Shown: in pieces, positions 45,371 through 56,626 of the stretch | Layout of the letters: each line of letters begins with the position of its first letter | How positions within the stretch are numbered: the stretch's first letter is position 1 | Assembly (NCBI GenBank): GCA_037178975.1 | Contig: JASJZH010000002.1 | Coordinates: forward strand, 8,359,501-8,423,500 | From: Oscheius tipulae | Lineage: Eukaryota > Nematoda > Chromadorea > Rhabditida > Rhabditidae | Reading direction: 5' to 3' | Length of the DNA: 64,000 bases | The notes under the pieces: model-generated | Database searches by the model: none | Told to the model about the DNA's origin: nothing | What the model saw: only the letters and a program-made list of their open reading frames with translations | Made by a program: the position numbers and the translations under genes

Positions 45371-48300
45371 CTACTCGTTTTCGGTCTTCATCGCGCCTTT
45401 TCTGCCTCCTCGCGGCGTGACGGCTCTTCTTTTCGGCTTGGGCGAAATCGGCTCGTCTTCCGTCAGTTTCTCCATCTCGGCCATCGCCTTCTTCTCGTCA
45501 GCCGTCGCCTCGTAGCTTTTAAGGATTTCTTAACTCATTTTTAAGCAAAAATTGAAGAGGAAAGGCTTACTAGCAAACTCGGGATCATCTTTCTCGAGAC
45601 TGCGGACATTTCTCTTCTTTTTCGTGGCAGATTTGGCCGCCGGGTCGGTCAGCAGCATCAGGGGGGTGTAGGGCTCGGAGCCTGCGTCCAGGGGTTGCAG
45701 ATCCTCGAGTGGGGGAAGAAGACCGGCCGCCTCAGCTTCAGCCTCGGCCTTCTGCTGCTTCCTCTTCGCGGCAGCCTTCTTTCTGGCCTCCTGAACCGAG
45801 AGACTAGGGGCTGCTGACTCTGTTTCTCCGTCATCGATGTCGGCAGCTTCCAAATTGACAGCTTTCTTGGCGCGGGAGACTCTGAAAACAGTGAATTTGC
45901 GTAAAAAGACACGTGTAAACCTGTCTATATTAGTTTTCTGTCAATCTCGTCTTGTCAACTTGGTCACATGGTTCTGTCAATCTGCGACTTTCCTCACCCT
46001 GTTCACTTGTTTTGTCACCCTCGTGAGCTGTCTGTGTACCTGGCAATGCTCCGTCAATGTGCCCTATTCTGACGCTGTGTGCCGTCCTGAATTCCGTCTG
46101 ATACTGTCAATTTTGCGAGCTGTCTCTTTGTGAAATTTTCCAAATTCTATGCACAATCCAGTCTGTCCATCTGTCTTTCTCATCATGATACCGTATTTCC
46201 GGTCCAATTTCTCAATAACTGGTGGCTGTCACTCTTTTGTTACCCTGTCTATGCCCGCCAGTACCTATTCTGTTATTGTGTACCCATTCTGTTATTAGTG
46301 TTTGTTAGCAATGGGCCCTATTAGGGCTATAAAATGCGCTGATGGCGCGTGCACAAGGGAAGGAGATTTCCAATAACATGATAATATGAAAAATACCTAA
46401 CAGTATCACATACTAGGTGGCATCTAGCCTGGTCCTCTCATAATACTATCCTGTTTCTGCGAATCTGTCCAACCTCTCTCCCCTCTCTACCAATCTGTTG
46501 TCCATATTCTGCTTGCAATAGTCCTGTTTACAGCAAAATGCACCGATAACCATCATAAAGCTGAGCAAATGTTTGAAATGGAGAGGCTTAACCAAAATTT
46601 GCAGTCATTTACCACCCCCTCATTATCACTAGACCATGCTCTTCTTCCTAGTCTTCTCTCTCATTTCCGTCGCCGTTTCAACACCAGAAGACGGCATGCA
46701 ATACATTTGCGGCGTCGCGCCCTATCAATTCGTATCAGATCTCCGTAAGTTTTGCACTCTCCCTCTTCAAATCTACTCGTTATAGCCTGTGAGGTGTACC
46801 CTGTATGTTCCAATGGCGGCTTCAAGTTCAATGTTGGCTGCACAACTGACTTCATTTGTAGAACATTTATGATGGATAGTGATTGTCTAGGTAAATTTCT
46901 GTAATGGAGGACGACTTTTTCTATCTTTCAGATGTTCTGCAAAGATGTAGAACAGATCACGGGCTACAACTTTGCATAACATCATTAAGTAAGAAAAAGT
47001 CGTGTTGACGCCGAAAAACGCGAATACGTAATTGCGTATTTCGTATAAGGGGGCGCTTATATTTTTTAGAGCTTTTAAGATATTTCCAGAAAATACATGC
47101 TGTACTCGACCACATGTACTTGAGACCACACCCAGGGGAGACAGCTCCACTCCCAGAGTCTAACCTCAGTCAATCTGTGCTGTCTCTCTAAACTTCCTGT
47201 CACTGTCACCCTGCCAATCCTACTGTGTTATAAATTCCAAGTCCACCTCGTGTATTGTCTTTGTCAATCCGATTACTGTCTGCCAAATAACCAAAAAAGC
47301 CCCTACCTTTCACCTGGTTTCGAAGCCGGCGTCTCCTTCTTTGCAGCTGCCTTCTTGGGTGTCTTTCCCTTGCCCTTCTTCGGAGAAATCTCCGTCTCTT
47401 GTTCGTCTCCGTCACCTGCAAATTTCTAGATTATGAAACACATAAAGCAGGTTCACTATACGGTTGTGGCCTTAGGGCTGTTTAACTGTGGTGGTTGTGG
47501 CGTCGAAACTGCCTAAAATCAAATTCACAAAACTGGTCCTTACCTCGTTCGTTCGGGTCAGCATATCTGCGATTTTTGTTGTATTGGATTCCGGACTTGT
47601 AGGCCTTGTCCTTAATGGCTCCCTTGCTTGATTTGAACGAGGTCAAGGCCTGTCCATGCTCCATCTGTCGTAGCGTTTGGTCCACTGCCTCGAGGTCCTC
47701 TCGGACCTCTGTCCTTTTCTTTAGCTGGCTGTTCACGTACTCTGTCTTGTGCTGCTCCACCATCTTCCCGAACTGCTCCTGGATCTTCACATTCGCACGC
47801 CCCCCCGGCGGGCAGATGGGCCATTTTCAGCTGGTCATATTTCTCCTGGAGGAGATCGATTTGCTGGAAATTTGTAGATTAGGGGGGTTTGGAAGAAAGA
47901 AAAGCACCTTGAGGAGAGGATCATTGGCGATTTCCGAGGCCAGCTGGAAGGGCTCGTGACTGCTCTGGGGTACGAGCTCTTCACAATCAGGGATATCGTA
48001 GCGACGATGAAAGGCCGGGTCATACTGGAAATAGAGGGCGTTGAAGAAGTGGAAAAGTTAGTAGACGATTAAATCTGGCTTAAAAAAAGAAAAAGCCTAC
48101 ACTTTTCTTGAAGGCAACGATTCTGAAAGCGCCGGCATCGATGAGCTTGTAGAGACAGCAGGCCGTGTCGAGATGTCGGTCACGTACGAGTCGATTGGTA
48201 AAGAAGTCGGCCACGTCGGCCATTTCCTCTGCCGAGACGCGGATCTGCAGTTCGTCTATTAAGACTGTCTAACTGTGATGTTGTGGCTTCAAAGCTGTAT

Positions 48301-48796
48301 AACTGTCGTGGTTTTGACGTCAAAACAACCTACCAAGGTGACGTAATCTCTGGGTTGAAGGAAGAAAAGTGCGTAGCAGGCGTAGATGCCAAACATGCGC
48401 TCCTCGAGTGTGTGGTAGATGGTCTCACTCGATCCGATGACGTCGCTCTGGCGGCAGCTGCCCATGTAGCTGGCTGCAGCGCTCAACAGCTTCTCCGAAA
48501 ACTGAAATTTGAAAATATTGTTGGCGGTAAATCTAAAAAAAACACCTCAATTAGCTCAGCTGACGTCTGACGACCCTTCCAGATCTCGTTGAAGCGCATC
48601 TCGCGGAAACAGACGGTGAAATCTGCTAGTCTGTAATGTTTTGTTATTTTTGGTGAAAAAATGGAGAATGTGATAAAATTGTGAAAAAACCACACCTGAC
48701 ACTGTTCTTCTCTCGGAACCTCTTGCACAGCTGGGCCAGATCATGCACGACCCCGGCATGGACGGGAATCGTCGTCGAGCCGTAGCCTTTTCCCAT
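45371..48796 (-). CDS. snpc-1-like: SNAPC1 (SNAP43)-like subunit of the snRNA-activating complex
   Basis: Nuclear factor for snRNA-gene promoters. Start MGKGYGSTTIPVHAGVVHDL; exons 48796-48696, 48630-48546, about 48502-48338 and so on. The N-terminal half follows SNAPC1: RFREKNSVRLADFTVCFREM, RMFGIYACYALFFLQPRDYV, HLDTACCLYKLIDAGAFRIV, then QIDLLQEKYDQLKMAHLPAG. A frame change occurs at a run of seven C (47800-47806); one base fewer restores NVKIQEQFGKMVEQHKTEYV, so a sequencing error or a recent lesion is likely. Lys/Ala-rich basic and acidic tail exons follow, with a 1.4-kb intron before VSRAKKAVNLEAADIDDGE; the end is GGRKGAMKTENE. The 45.9-47.3 kb intron hosts another gene. Confidence 0.78.
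45930..46330. repeat. Degenerate CTGTCAA-type pyrimidine-rich tract
   Basis: Irregular repetition of CTGTCAATCT, CTTGTCAACTTGGTCAC, TTGTCACCCTC and CTATTCTGTTATT motifs within the SNAPC1 intron. No coding signal. Confidence 0.4.
46636..47008 (+). CDS. Small secreted Cys-rich protein nested in an intron on the opposite strand
   Basis: Three exons (46636-46744, 46786-46890, 46932-47008) join in frame to 96 residues across introns of exactly 41 nt each (GTAAGT...TTATAG and GTAAAT...TTTCAG). Residues 1-16 (MLFFLVFSLISVAVST) are a signal peptide. The mature part is Cys-rich: ICGVAPYQFVSDLPCEVYPV, CSNGGFKFNVGC, TTDFICRTF, DSDCL. The third exon (DVLQRCRTDHGLQLCITSLS, then KKKSC and stop) is made from a copy of the genome's palindromic motif. 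Family not recognised; venom-, defence- or ES-like functions cannot be told apart. Alternative: only exons 1-2 are real and the true 3' exon is elsewhere. Confidence 0.6.
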
Positions 48797-49944
48797 TTTG
48801 TTGCTAGAAAATGTTGAATTGGTCATAAAAAGAAGAAAACAGATATGCCTCGAAAAAGAACAAGGTAGTAGAAATTCGAATTTGAATTTCAAGACCCCTT
48901 GCCGCTCGGGTCACTGTAGTGCGCACCAACTTTACAAACGGCGGGGATTAGTCGCCTTTATCTGCTTCAACAAAGGGGCTTAATTGGATGTAACCATGAG
49001 ATAAAGTATTTTATAGTCTTTTCTCGATGAAATTACACAATTTTCAGCATTTATTTTTCGGTCGTCTTACTACGTTCAAGGATGCCTGGAAACTAACAGG
49101 CTTTAAACTGTTTCCCTCATTAAAGTTAATTGTTTTCCAAAGAGGAAAATAGGTCTGGTGAATAACCCTAAAGCGCGTTCACTTTATTTCCACCAAAAAT
49201 GGGATAGAAAACGCCGAAAAAAACGAGGTTTGGTCGGACCTGGTACTGAAGTTGATATATAGATAATTTTTTCAAACGAGTGGATATTCAAATTTGCGAC
49301 GATTACAGTAGTTTCCCAAAACGACAATTTCAATATTCAAAGGTCTTGTCAGTCTAATTTTGTGCATCGGTACCACGTTTTGGAATTGAAAAAAAAAACA
49401 CGAAAAAGTTTAAAAAAGCAATTTGCGCGAGTCCGGCCCGGGGTTATGACATGCCGCCTCCACAGCCAGCCTTCACACCCAAAATGTTCTAGTCAGTGAT
49501 TTCCAGTCTTCTCTCTATTTGCAGAATTAAAAGGCTCAAATCCTCCTCTTTCCCATCCAACAAGAAGGTTTTCAAAACTCTTTATTATCTCAAAATCTTC
49601 TGCGACATCATAAACTTCTCATAGGTTAATTACAAACAAATAAAACTTATGCATTTGCGCTTGTCAATCGCTACGTACAGAAAAATGTTGTTGTATTTTG
49701 GGAGTCGGGGTTCGTGTTTAAAAAACGGGAACATGTGGCAAAATAGTATTGGTCACAGGGACAGAGAGAGAGAGAGATTATGCCCAAAATAGGCCACAAA
49801 AGCACCTGTTTTTGCTATAAATTGCTCGGAAATCTCCCTCGTATATGGCTCGAAATTGCACCAGAAAAGGGGTATCACAGAGAGAGAGAGAGATTTCTAG
49901 GGGGAAAGCTCCAAGACTAGGAGAAGAAAAATACGGAAGGAAAA
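48797..49944. other. Spacer between SNAPC1-like and ClC genes
   Basis: Promoter side of the SNAPC1-like gene and 3' flank of the ClC gene. GAGAGA runs at 49760-49780 and 49880-49892. No exons recognised. Confidence 0.4.
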
Positions 49945-52900
49945 CTATTTGAAAATGGGGTTGCTGATGCTGGTGAAAGTGTGAGCGTTGCGCATAAAGT
50001 GTAGGATGTCCTTCTTCGTCATGATGCCGAGCACTTTGCCGTTTTTGGTGACGAGAACCTGGAATATGATAATTAGATTACTCGATTTCAAGCGTGGGAA
50101 ACTAGACTCATTGAAGAACGCTCAGTCAGAGCCACTACACTCAATCCTCGCAGTTTTTGACGTAAAGTCAGGCATGTCCGCGCGCACCGAATTAACCCGG
50201 AATGGTCCGAAATTAGCGCCCTTTTTTTGGTCCGATCTGAATTCAGCGCACCTTAAAATCGTACTTTTCGGGGTAAAGACTTTTTTAAATGCGTTGTTGT
50301 ATTGCAAAACTGTACAACTTTCCGAGACGAAACGAAAATCTGAAAGTGCATTTTTGGGTCCTCTTCCACTCTCTGTCGATCCTTGCCATGGCAGAGATTA
50401 GCTGATCCCTGGTGAGAAAGTAAGCCATAACAGACAAGTTTAAGAGAATACGATAGGCAAAATGTCTTTTTCCTTACCTGTCTCAATCCGAGCTTTCTGA
50501 ACATGTCAATCACTGTCTCCATCGGCGTCTGGTCCGTCACGGCTACTGGTGCCAAATCGATGATTTTTCGCAGTTTCAACGGCGCTGGTCCCCCTGCTAC
50601 ATGAGCATCTTCCGGCACATGGGCACTGAAGTAGACTGTTGAGGAGGTAACCACGTAGGACTGCGTTTTTCGGGCCGAGTGGAGGGCAAGCTGGAGGTCG
50701 CGTCTAAAATTTTGAATCTTCGTCCGGTCGACAAGAAAAGTACCTGGTAACATATCCGACGAGGTACATGCTGCTTATGGAAGTGACCACGGGGAAGCCG
50801 TTGTAGTGGGTGTCGCGGAGGAGTACTTCTACGTCACCGAGACACATACCGTCTTCTGTCAGGACGGACAGCTCTCCGTCGCCGTTCGATGGTCTCATGA
50901 CCTGGAAAACGGTGTAGCTTTCTCTAACTTCTACCATCGAGTGATTTTCTTCTAGGAGTCATCACTCCGTCCCAATTTTTAGGATAATTTTTTTTCTCCT
51001 CCATCTTTAGCCATTTTTCAAACCCAAATGTGATTTTTTTCACCAGCGGTTTTCAGACAAGCTGTGCTCAAACATTGCTTATCCTAATGGGACAGAAAAT
51101 TGATATGAAAGAGTCAAATGAGAGTTTTTCCCGTTCGGCAAAGACAGTATTTCCCCGAGTCTAGATCGAATCTTTAAGATCCAAAAGAACAATCGCTTTT
51201 TAGAAGAGTACGAGTCGAGAAACCAGCATGTCCATTTATTTTTCTTCCTAGCTTTTTCAGTGAGATTTTAAAACACTTGTTTCGTCTTAGCGATCTACTC
51301 TACAGATCTCTGTCACCGTAGACTGCACGCTTTTTCCAAACTGTGCAGATTGTTTCATGGTAGGACATATGACCCCTAGAAACGTGAAAAACCAATTTGG
51401 AGTCGGAACTCGTATTCCGGAAAAGCTCAGATATCCAAATTCGATATCCGCCCATCCCTGATTGACTACTCAATGTTATGATTTTTTTGAGCAGAAAACA
51501 GGACAGATGGCCTGATCGGTAACAGAAAAAAGTCCAAAACTCGTACACGACACTGGAATTTGATAGCGTAACTTTTGGTGTCATTCATCACGTTTTTTTG
51601 CAGTTTTTGGTCAGTAGTCTCCTGAACATCTCACCTGTAGAGCTATTGTGGAATAAGGATACTCCTCCTTATTGTCCAGGAACGGGTAGCCATTAAGCTC
51701 GATGTGTTTATCGTAGATTCCCTGCAATTTCCATAAAATAAGGGTTTTCAAAACCACTCTTACACTCTTGCTGATGGCATCTCCTATCCACTTGGCGAAC
51801 ATGACGCCAACCATCGTGGGCACAATGAATTCCAGACTTCCGGTCAGCTCGAACATGATGACTACTAAGGAGACGGTCATTCTCGTCACTCCCCCAAGGA
51901 CCGAGGCTGCTCCGACGACGGCATAGAGTCCGGGCATCACACAGTCCTTTCCGATAGTACAGGACCAGTAGCCGGATCGGCCGGCTTGGTTCTAAAGTTT
52001 TTTTTTTTTAGACAGAAAGTAAGGTTGATTATAGCCCTTTTGGTGCTACGGTTGTCACAAAAACTGTCTGCGTCTCATTTTAGAAACCTCTCTTGTTCTT
52101 GATTCGCATTGAAAATTAAACAATTACTTTTTGGCTAAAATTTTGTGAGGCCATAATCACCAGTTTGACCTCAAAATTTGTCTAACTCTCGTGATTACGG
52201 CCTTACAAAGTTATAGCCCTCCAAAGTTCCAGTGAACAAGTTGGCGCATTGCTAAAGCGCGCCGCTTCGGGCCGGCCGACGCGGATTTGCCTCCCCTGGG
52301 TGCCAAACATCTTGTGCAGACTATTTTCAAAAGAAAAATACAGGTGAAAGGATGAGATTTTGACATAATTGCAAGAACAAGAACGTTAGCCCTCAAAGCA
52401 TGGAAAGCCCAACCTGTTGATCAAATTAAAGGGTACCTGTAGATTGTAGAAAATGTGTTCCATGGTCATGCCTGTGAGTCGACCGGCTATGGCTCCCATG
52501 GCGATTGAGGGCACGAAAAGTCCACAGGGAACCTTGATGCCAAAGGTGAAAATGGTGAAGATGAATTTGAAGATCAAGGCCGTGATTAGTTGGCCGAAGG
52601 CGCTCTAAAATTACGAAATTTTGTGGATAGTAGGGTAGGAAAAGTGATAAGATATAAGGAAAACAGCCAAAAATTACATGAACGCCGCTGCCGAAGACAC
52701 CCGTATGATAATTGTCGTCAACTTTGACGGAACTTGGGCTGAAGGTTCGATTCTCGTAGTCGCACAGGTTGACCATGTTGTCGTCGGGGCCACAGCGGTC
52801 GAAGAGCTGAAAATTCGACTGTCTATATTTGGGTTCGGCAGATAAAAAAGAAATAAGATCCTTTAGGGCATGGTAGGGTAGGGTAGGGTAGGGTAGGGTA

Positions 52901-55526
52901 GGGTAAACGTTTGAGACAGTAACGGCTCGGTGATGTAGTCAGTTCAGAGTCAATTTTGAAGCAGCTCTTACTATCCGTGTGCTCAATAACTTTTGTCCCG
53001 CGCAACTTCACGCGGTCGAACTTTTTGAATCACTTGAGCAAAAAAGGTGAATGGGGGAATCAAAAGAAAGTCTGATCACTGAAATGTCGCAGTTACCTAC
53101 AGAAACAACGAGGTCCAGGAGAACGATCGAAAAAGCAACAAAATAGAAAAAAATAGCCTTATAAACGCAGAGAACATAGTATAGTGCATCGTCGAGAACT
53201 GCTCAACTGATTCAAAAAAATCGGCCCGTTCAATAACTTATGAGAGTCATCATTCGACAACTTATGGGAGTCACTAGGCGATTTATGGAAGCTACGGCAC
53301 GAACCCTCAGGAACTGGTACGAATTACAGCAGTCCACAAAGGATCTAAGCAGAAGGGTAAGAGACAGTTTGAAGAAACAGACCATGGTCCAGCTAAAGTC
53401 CTACACTTTGAGAAGAAGATTATCTCCAAGTAAGTTTCTTATTTAGCTTAACCGACAGTCTAACTGGATTCAAGCTACCGTAGCCAATTCAAACAACGGC
53501 GCTTTTTTGTGACTTTGCAAGAAGAAAATAAGCTTTCTTACCTGCTTGATCAGAGCTCCCGAGTTCTTCCTCAAGTACGGATTCCAGTAGGAGATGGCTG
53601 CGGTCAAGAAGGTCACCACCACGACCTCGTAGATCGGATTCCCGCCCAGAATCTTCGAATTCTTTCGGATTTTCGACCATTTTATGTTGGCGAAGATGAA
53701 CAGACTGCCGACAACTCCTCCAAACAAGCCGAGTCCGGCGAAAGGAATGAGCTCCACAAAAGTCCATTTCATCATGTAATCCACGTGGAAGAGCCCGGTC
53801 TGGTCATTTCCGAACGGATTCACGATTCGCAAGATGATTCCGGCTATTAGGGCACAGAAGAAGGAGCGCCACATCGTTTTGAGCGGGAAGTAGTAGCTGG
53901 CCTCCTCGAGACTGAAAAATGAGGATGTATGCTTCTGAGGTGTTACTTCCTTCTTTTATTGCTTTTGGCCAGAACTTTCAAAATTTGAATTCGCGCGCTT
54001 TATTTTCAAAGTTTTGGAGCTGCAACAAAAATCAGACATGCGCCTTAGGCCTGACCGATTATGCCCTACGTTTCGGACCGGTGAATTTCGGGTTTTTTTT
54101 TTTTAGATGTTTTTTAAATAATGCTACAACTTGTTTTGGAGTAAAAAATAAAAGCATGCAACTTTGACCCCTAAATGGCTGTTTTTTCTTGCGCACTCTG
54201 AGCGCTGAAAATGTTTGGCCCAGCCCGACCTTTCCCGGGCCTAAGGTGCAGGTCTGGCAAAAACGCGACGATTTTTAGCTTCTTACCTGAACAAGACTCC
54301 TCCAATCGGAGCTCCGAAGGCCACACTGACTCCCGCGGCCGCCGACGCCGAGAGTATTTCACGTTTTTTCGCCTCATTCATCCCGTATTTCGGGAAGAGG
54401 TAGGAGAAAATGTTGCCAATACAGCAGGCCAAATGAACCATGGGGCCTTCTTTTCCTAGGGAGAGGCCTGGAAAAAAGGGATTTAAGGATGCGAAGGATG
54501 GAAATTAGGGTACCAGAGGCTGAGGAAAGTATCAGGCCGACGGATTTGATGATAAAAGTCCATTTGCCGAGGTAGCCGCGGATGACGAAGCCGGACAGAA
54601 TGCACTTGATCTCGGGGATACCGGAGCCGCAGGCGTAGGGGGCGAATACCTGAAGAAGTTTTGGTACTGCCTGTTTCTTTGTCTCTTAATTCATGTCTGT
54701 CTCTGTCCGTAACCTCTCAAAAAAACGAATTTTACCTTGACAAGAAGGACTGCAATAGTGGCCATAAAAACGGCCCATCCCACATAGAATATGTACTCGA
54801 TCATGAAGTAGAGCGGATTCTTTCTGTAGTTATTGAACATTTCGGGCCAGGTCGTCCAGGCTGTGCAGTCGGACTCCTTGTAGGTTGTGTCATTCGCAGA
54901 CCAACAGCAATGCTCCCGATCCAGCCAGAATCTGTCGGCGCAGACCCCGTCCTAAATTTTTTCTATAGAAAAAGAGCGATTGTGGCCACAGAAATATTTA
55001 ACTGTGACTTATGACTTTAATGCTATCCAACTGTAGTGGTTGGGACCTCAAAAACGACTCACTTTCAGGTCACTCATCCATCTGGCACCAATATCGATGA
55101 TACCTGCCGTCGCACCGGCGGCCAGACCGACGAGGAGGACACAAATCCATCCGGCTCCGGCATCCCAAGCTGCTTGTAGGAGTCCCAGAGGGAAGTCGGC
55201 CCTCCGATTAGTGATCACCTTGTGTCGCATCCGATCGCGGGCCAGATCGCGCTGCCAGTCGATTGTGTGAAAGTCGGCGTATTTGCTGAAGAAATGGGCG
55301 CGTTTTTCTTCGATATTATGTGCTAATTATCCCATATTATGGTCAAAACTTACCTAAAGATCGGCTGGGCGGTGTCAATTGGCGGCTCGTCCTCGTCCCG
55401 CTCCTGCAGATGTCCGTTCGTGTTGAAGGAGGCATATCCGCCTCCGAGAGTGTCGATATGGACCATGGCGGGCGGGTCGCCTACCTCGACGTCTTCCAGA
55501 CCGATATCCGTGTCTCGCCGCTCCAT
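49945..55526 (-). CDS. clh-5-like: ClC-3/4/5-type endosomal Cl-/H+ exchanger
   Basis: Start [20 protein letters not shown] (ATG 55524-55526). Channel core in order: WRSFFCAL region preceded by [40 protein letters not shown] (gating Glu kept), [20 protein letters not shown] followed by ASYYFPLK (proton Glu kept), [65 protein letters not shown] and [20 protein letters not shown]. Two CBS domains follow: [20 protein letters not shown], and [20 protein letters not shown] with end [14 protein letters not shown]. Both key glutamates mark it as an exchanger, not a plain channel, probably acidifying endosomes. At least ten exons; introns at 53.0-53.5 and 51.0-51.6 kb are long. Works naturally with the V-ATPase encoded next door. 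Confidence 0.92.
52238..52305 (+). repeat. tRNA-derived SINE family S2, copy 3 (in ClC intron)
   Basis: TTGGCGCATTGCTAAAGCGC followed by a GCCGGCCGACGCGGATTTGC part, matching 39741 on. The B box is degenerate. Confidence 0.35.
52868..52906 (+). repeat. Short tandem repeat (GTAGG)n with G-quadruplex pattern
   Basis: Six to seven GGTAG units in a ClC intron give at least four GGG runs separated by TA on the plus strand (C-rich on the gene's transcript). It differs from the usual nematode telomere repeat TTAGGC. Confidence 0.75.
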
Positions 55527-56626
55527 TAGAACCTACAAAATTACTGAAAAAGTCAGCCAAAATCACCTGATAAGACCCTCGCCTGTTATTTGTACTCGGA
55601 CGGGTTCTTGTACGCCCTGGAGAAGAAATCAGTGATTCAGCTTCTGGTTCCTAAAGATCTTATGCCATTTTCGTGACTAAAAATGAAGAAAACAGGGTAA
55701 AAAGGCTTACCTCGTCTCCTAATAGCCTTCTCATTCACTTTATGTACAATATCCGACAGATTCAATATGCTGAATGATACATGTAGTGTTCTGAAATCGA
55801 TAAGGTGCACTTACAGTAAAGAAGCAGAAAAATGAGGGAGAGCAGAGAAAAAGCAGCGAAATGATTAGAACGAAATCAATAAGGTAGTTTGAATCAGCAC
55901 CAAATCTCAGTTTAAAAAAAATGCGCGGTATTTCAAACTTTACAATTTTCTGATTTTCTCCGAAGATTTCCTTCTTCCTTTCTATTTTCTGGCATCATTG
56001 AAGTTGTTCTGTCTGGAAAAACGTGCTCGATAGAGAACCTTTAGAAGTAGTGAATCAGTCGCAAACAAAAACTATTATGTGTCAATATCAGCTGATTTGG
56101 TTCGACCGATGAGTAAGCACCGAGAAGTTATGAAATCTGGTATAAATCGATTCTTTTTTTAAACCAATACGAGGAGGGATCATTCTGGGGACTATACAGT
56201 ATTGTTTTGTAGCAGCAAGTAATCAGAAAATGGTGTTTTGAGTATGTTTTTATCTGTTCCGGGCCTTTTCCACCGGCTTTTCGTACAAAAACTGCCCTTG
56301 CTTGCTTGTTAGATTCAAGTTTGATGTAAAAGGAGACAACAAAAAAAATTGAAAGATATGAGCAAAAGAAAAATCGGAAGAAAATCATGCATCAATTTTT
56401 CTTAAATAGCCACTTGCCGCAGACTCTTCTCGATTTTCTGCACGAAATTCTGGGCGGAGACTTCTTCTTGCACTGTGTTCTCCCACGAAATACGCTCGCT
56501 GGCCGCGATCGAATTGAGAGCAATTTTCGGTCTCGGCTCTCTTTCACGCTATGTATTTCGTCCATTTTGTGTCATTTTCTCCTCGTTTTTAGTCTATTTT
56601 CACTGCAAATCAAGTAGTTTGTAGAC
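55527..56626. other. Divergent promoter region between ClC and V-ATPase genes
   Basis: The two genes face away from each other across about 1.1 kb. An acceptor (TTTGTAG) just upstream of the ClC ATG suggests a 5'UTR intron or trans-splicing. Possible 5' exons of the ClC gene could lie near 55560-55760, but none could be assigned. Confidence 0.4.

Noticed and set aside
53240-53446. Plus-strand 68-codon frame in a ClC intron
   Set aside because: Basic and open, but no splice partners, signal peptide or family; may be chance.
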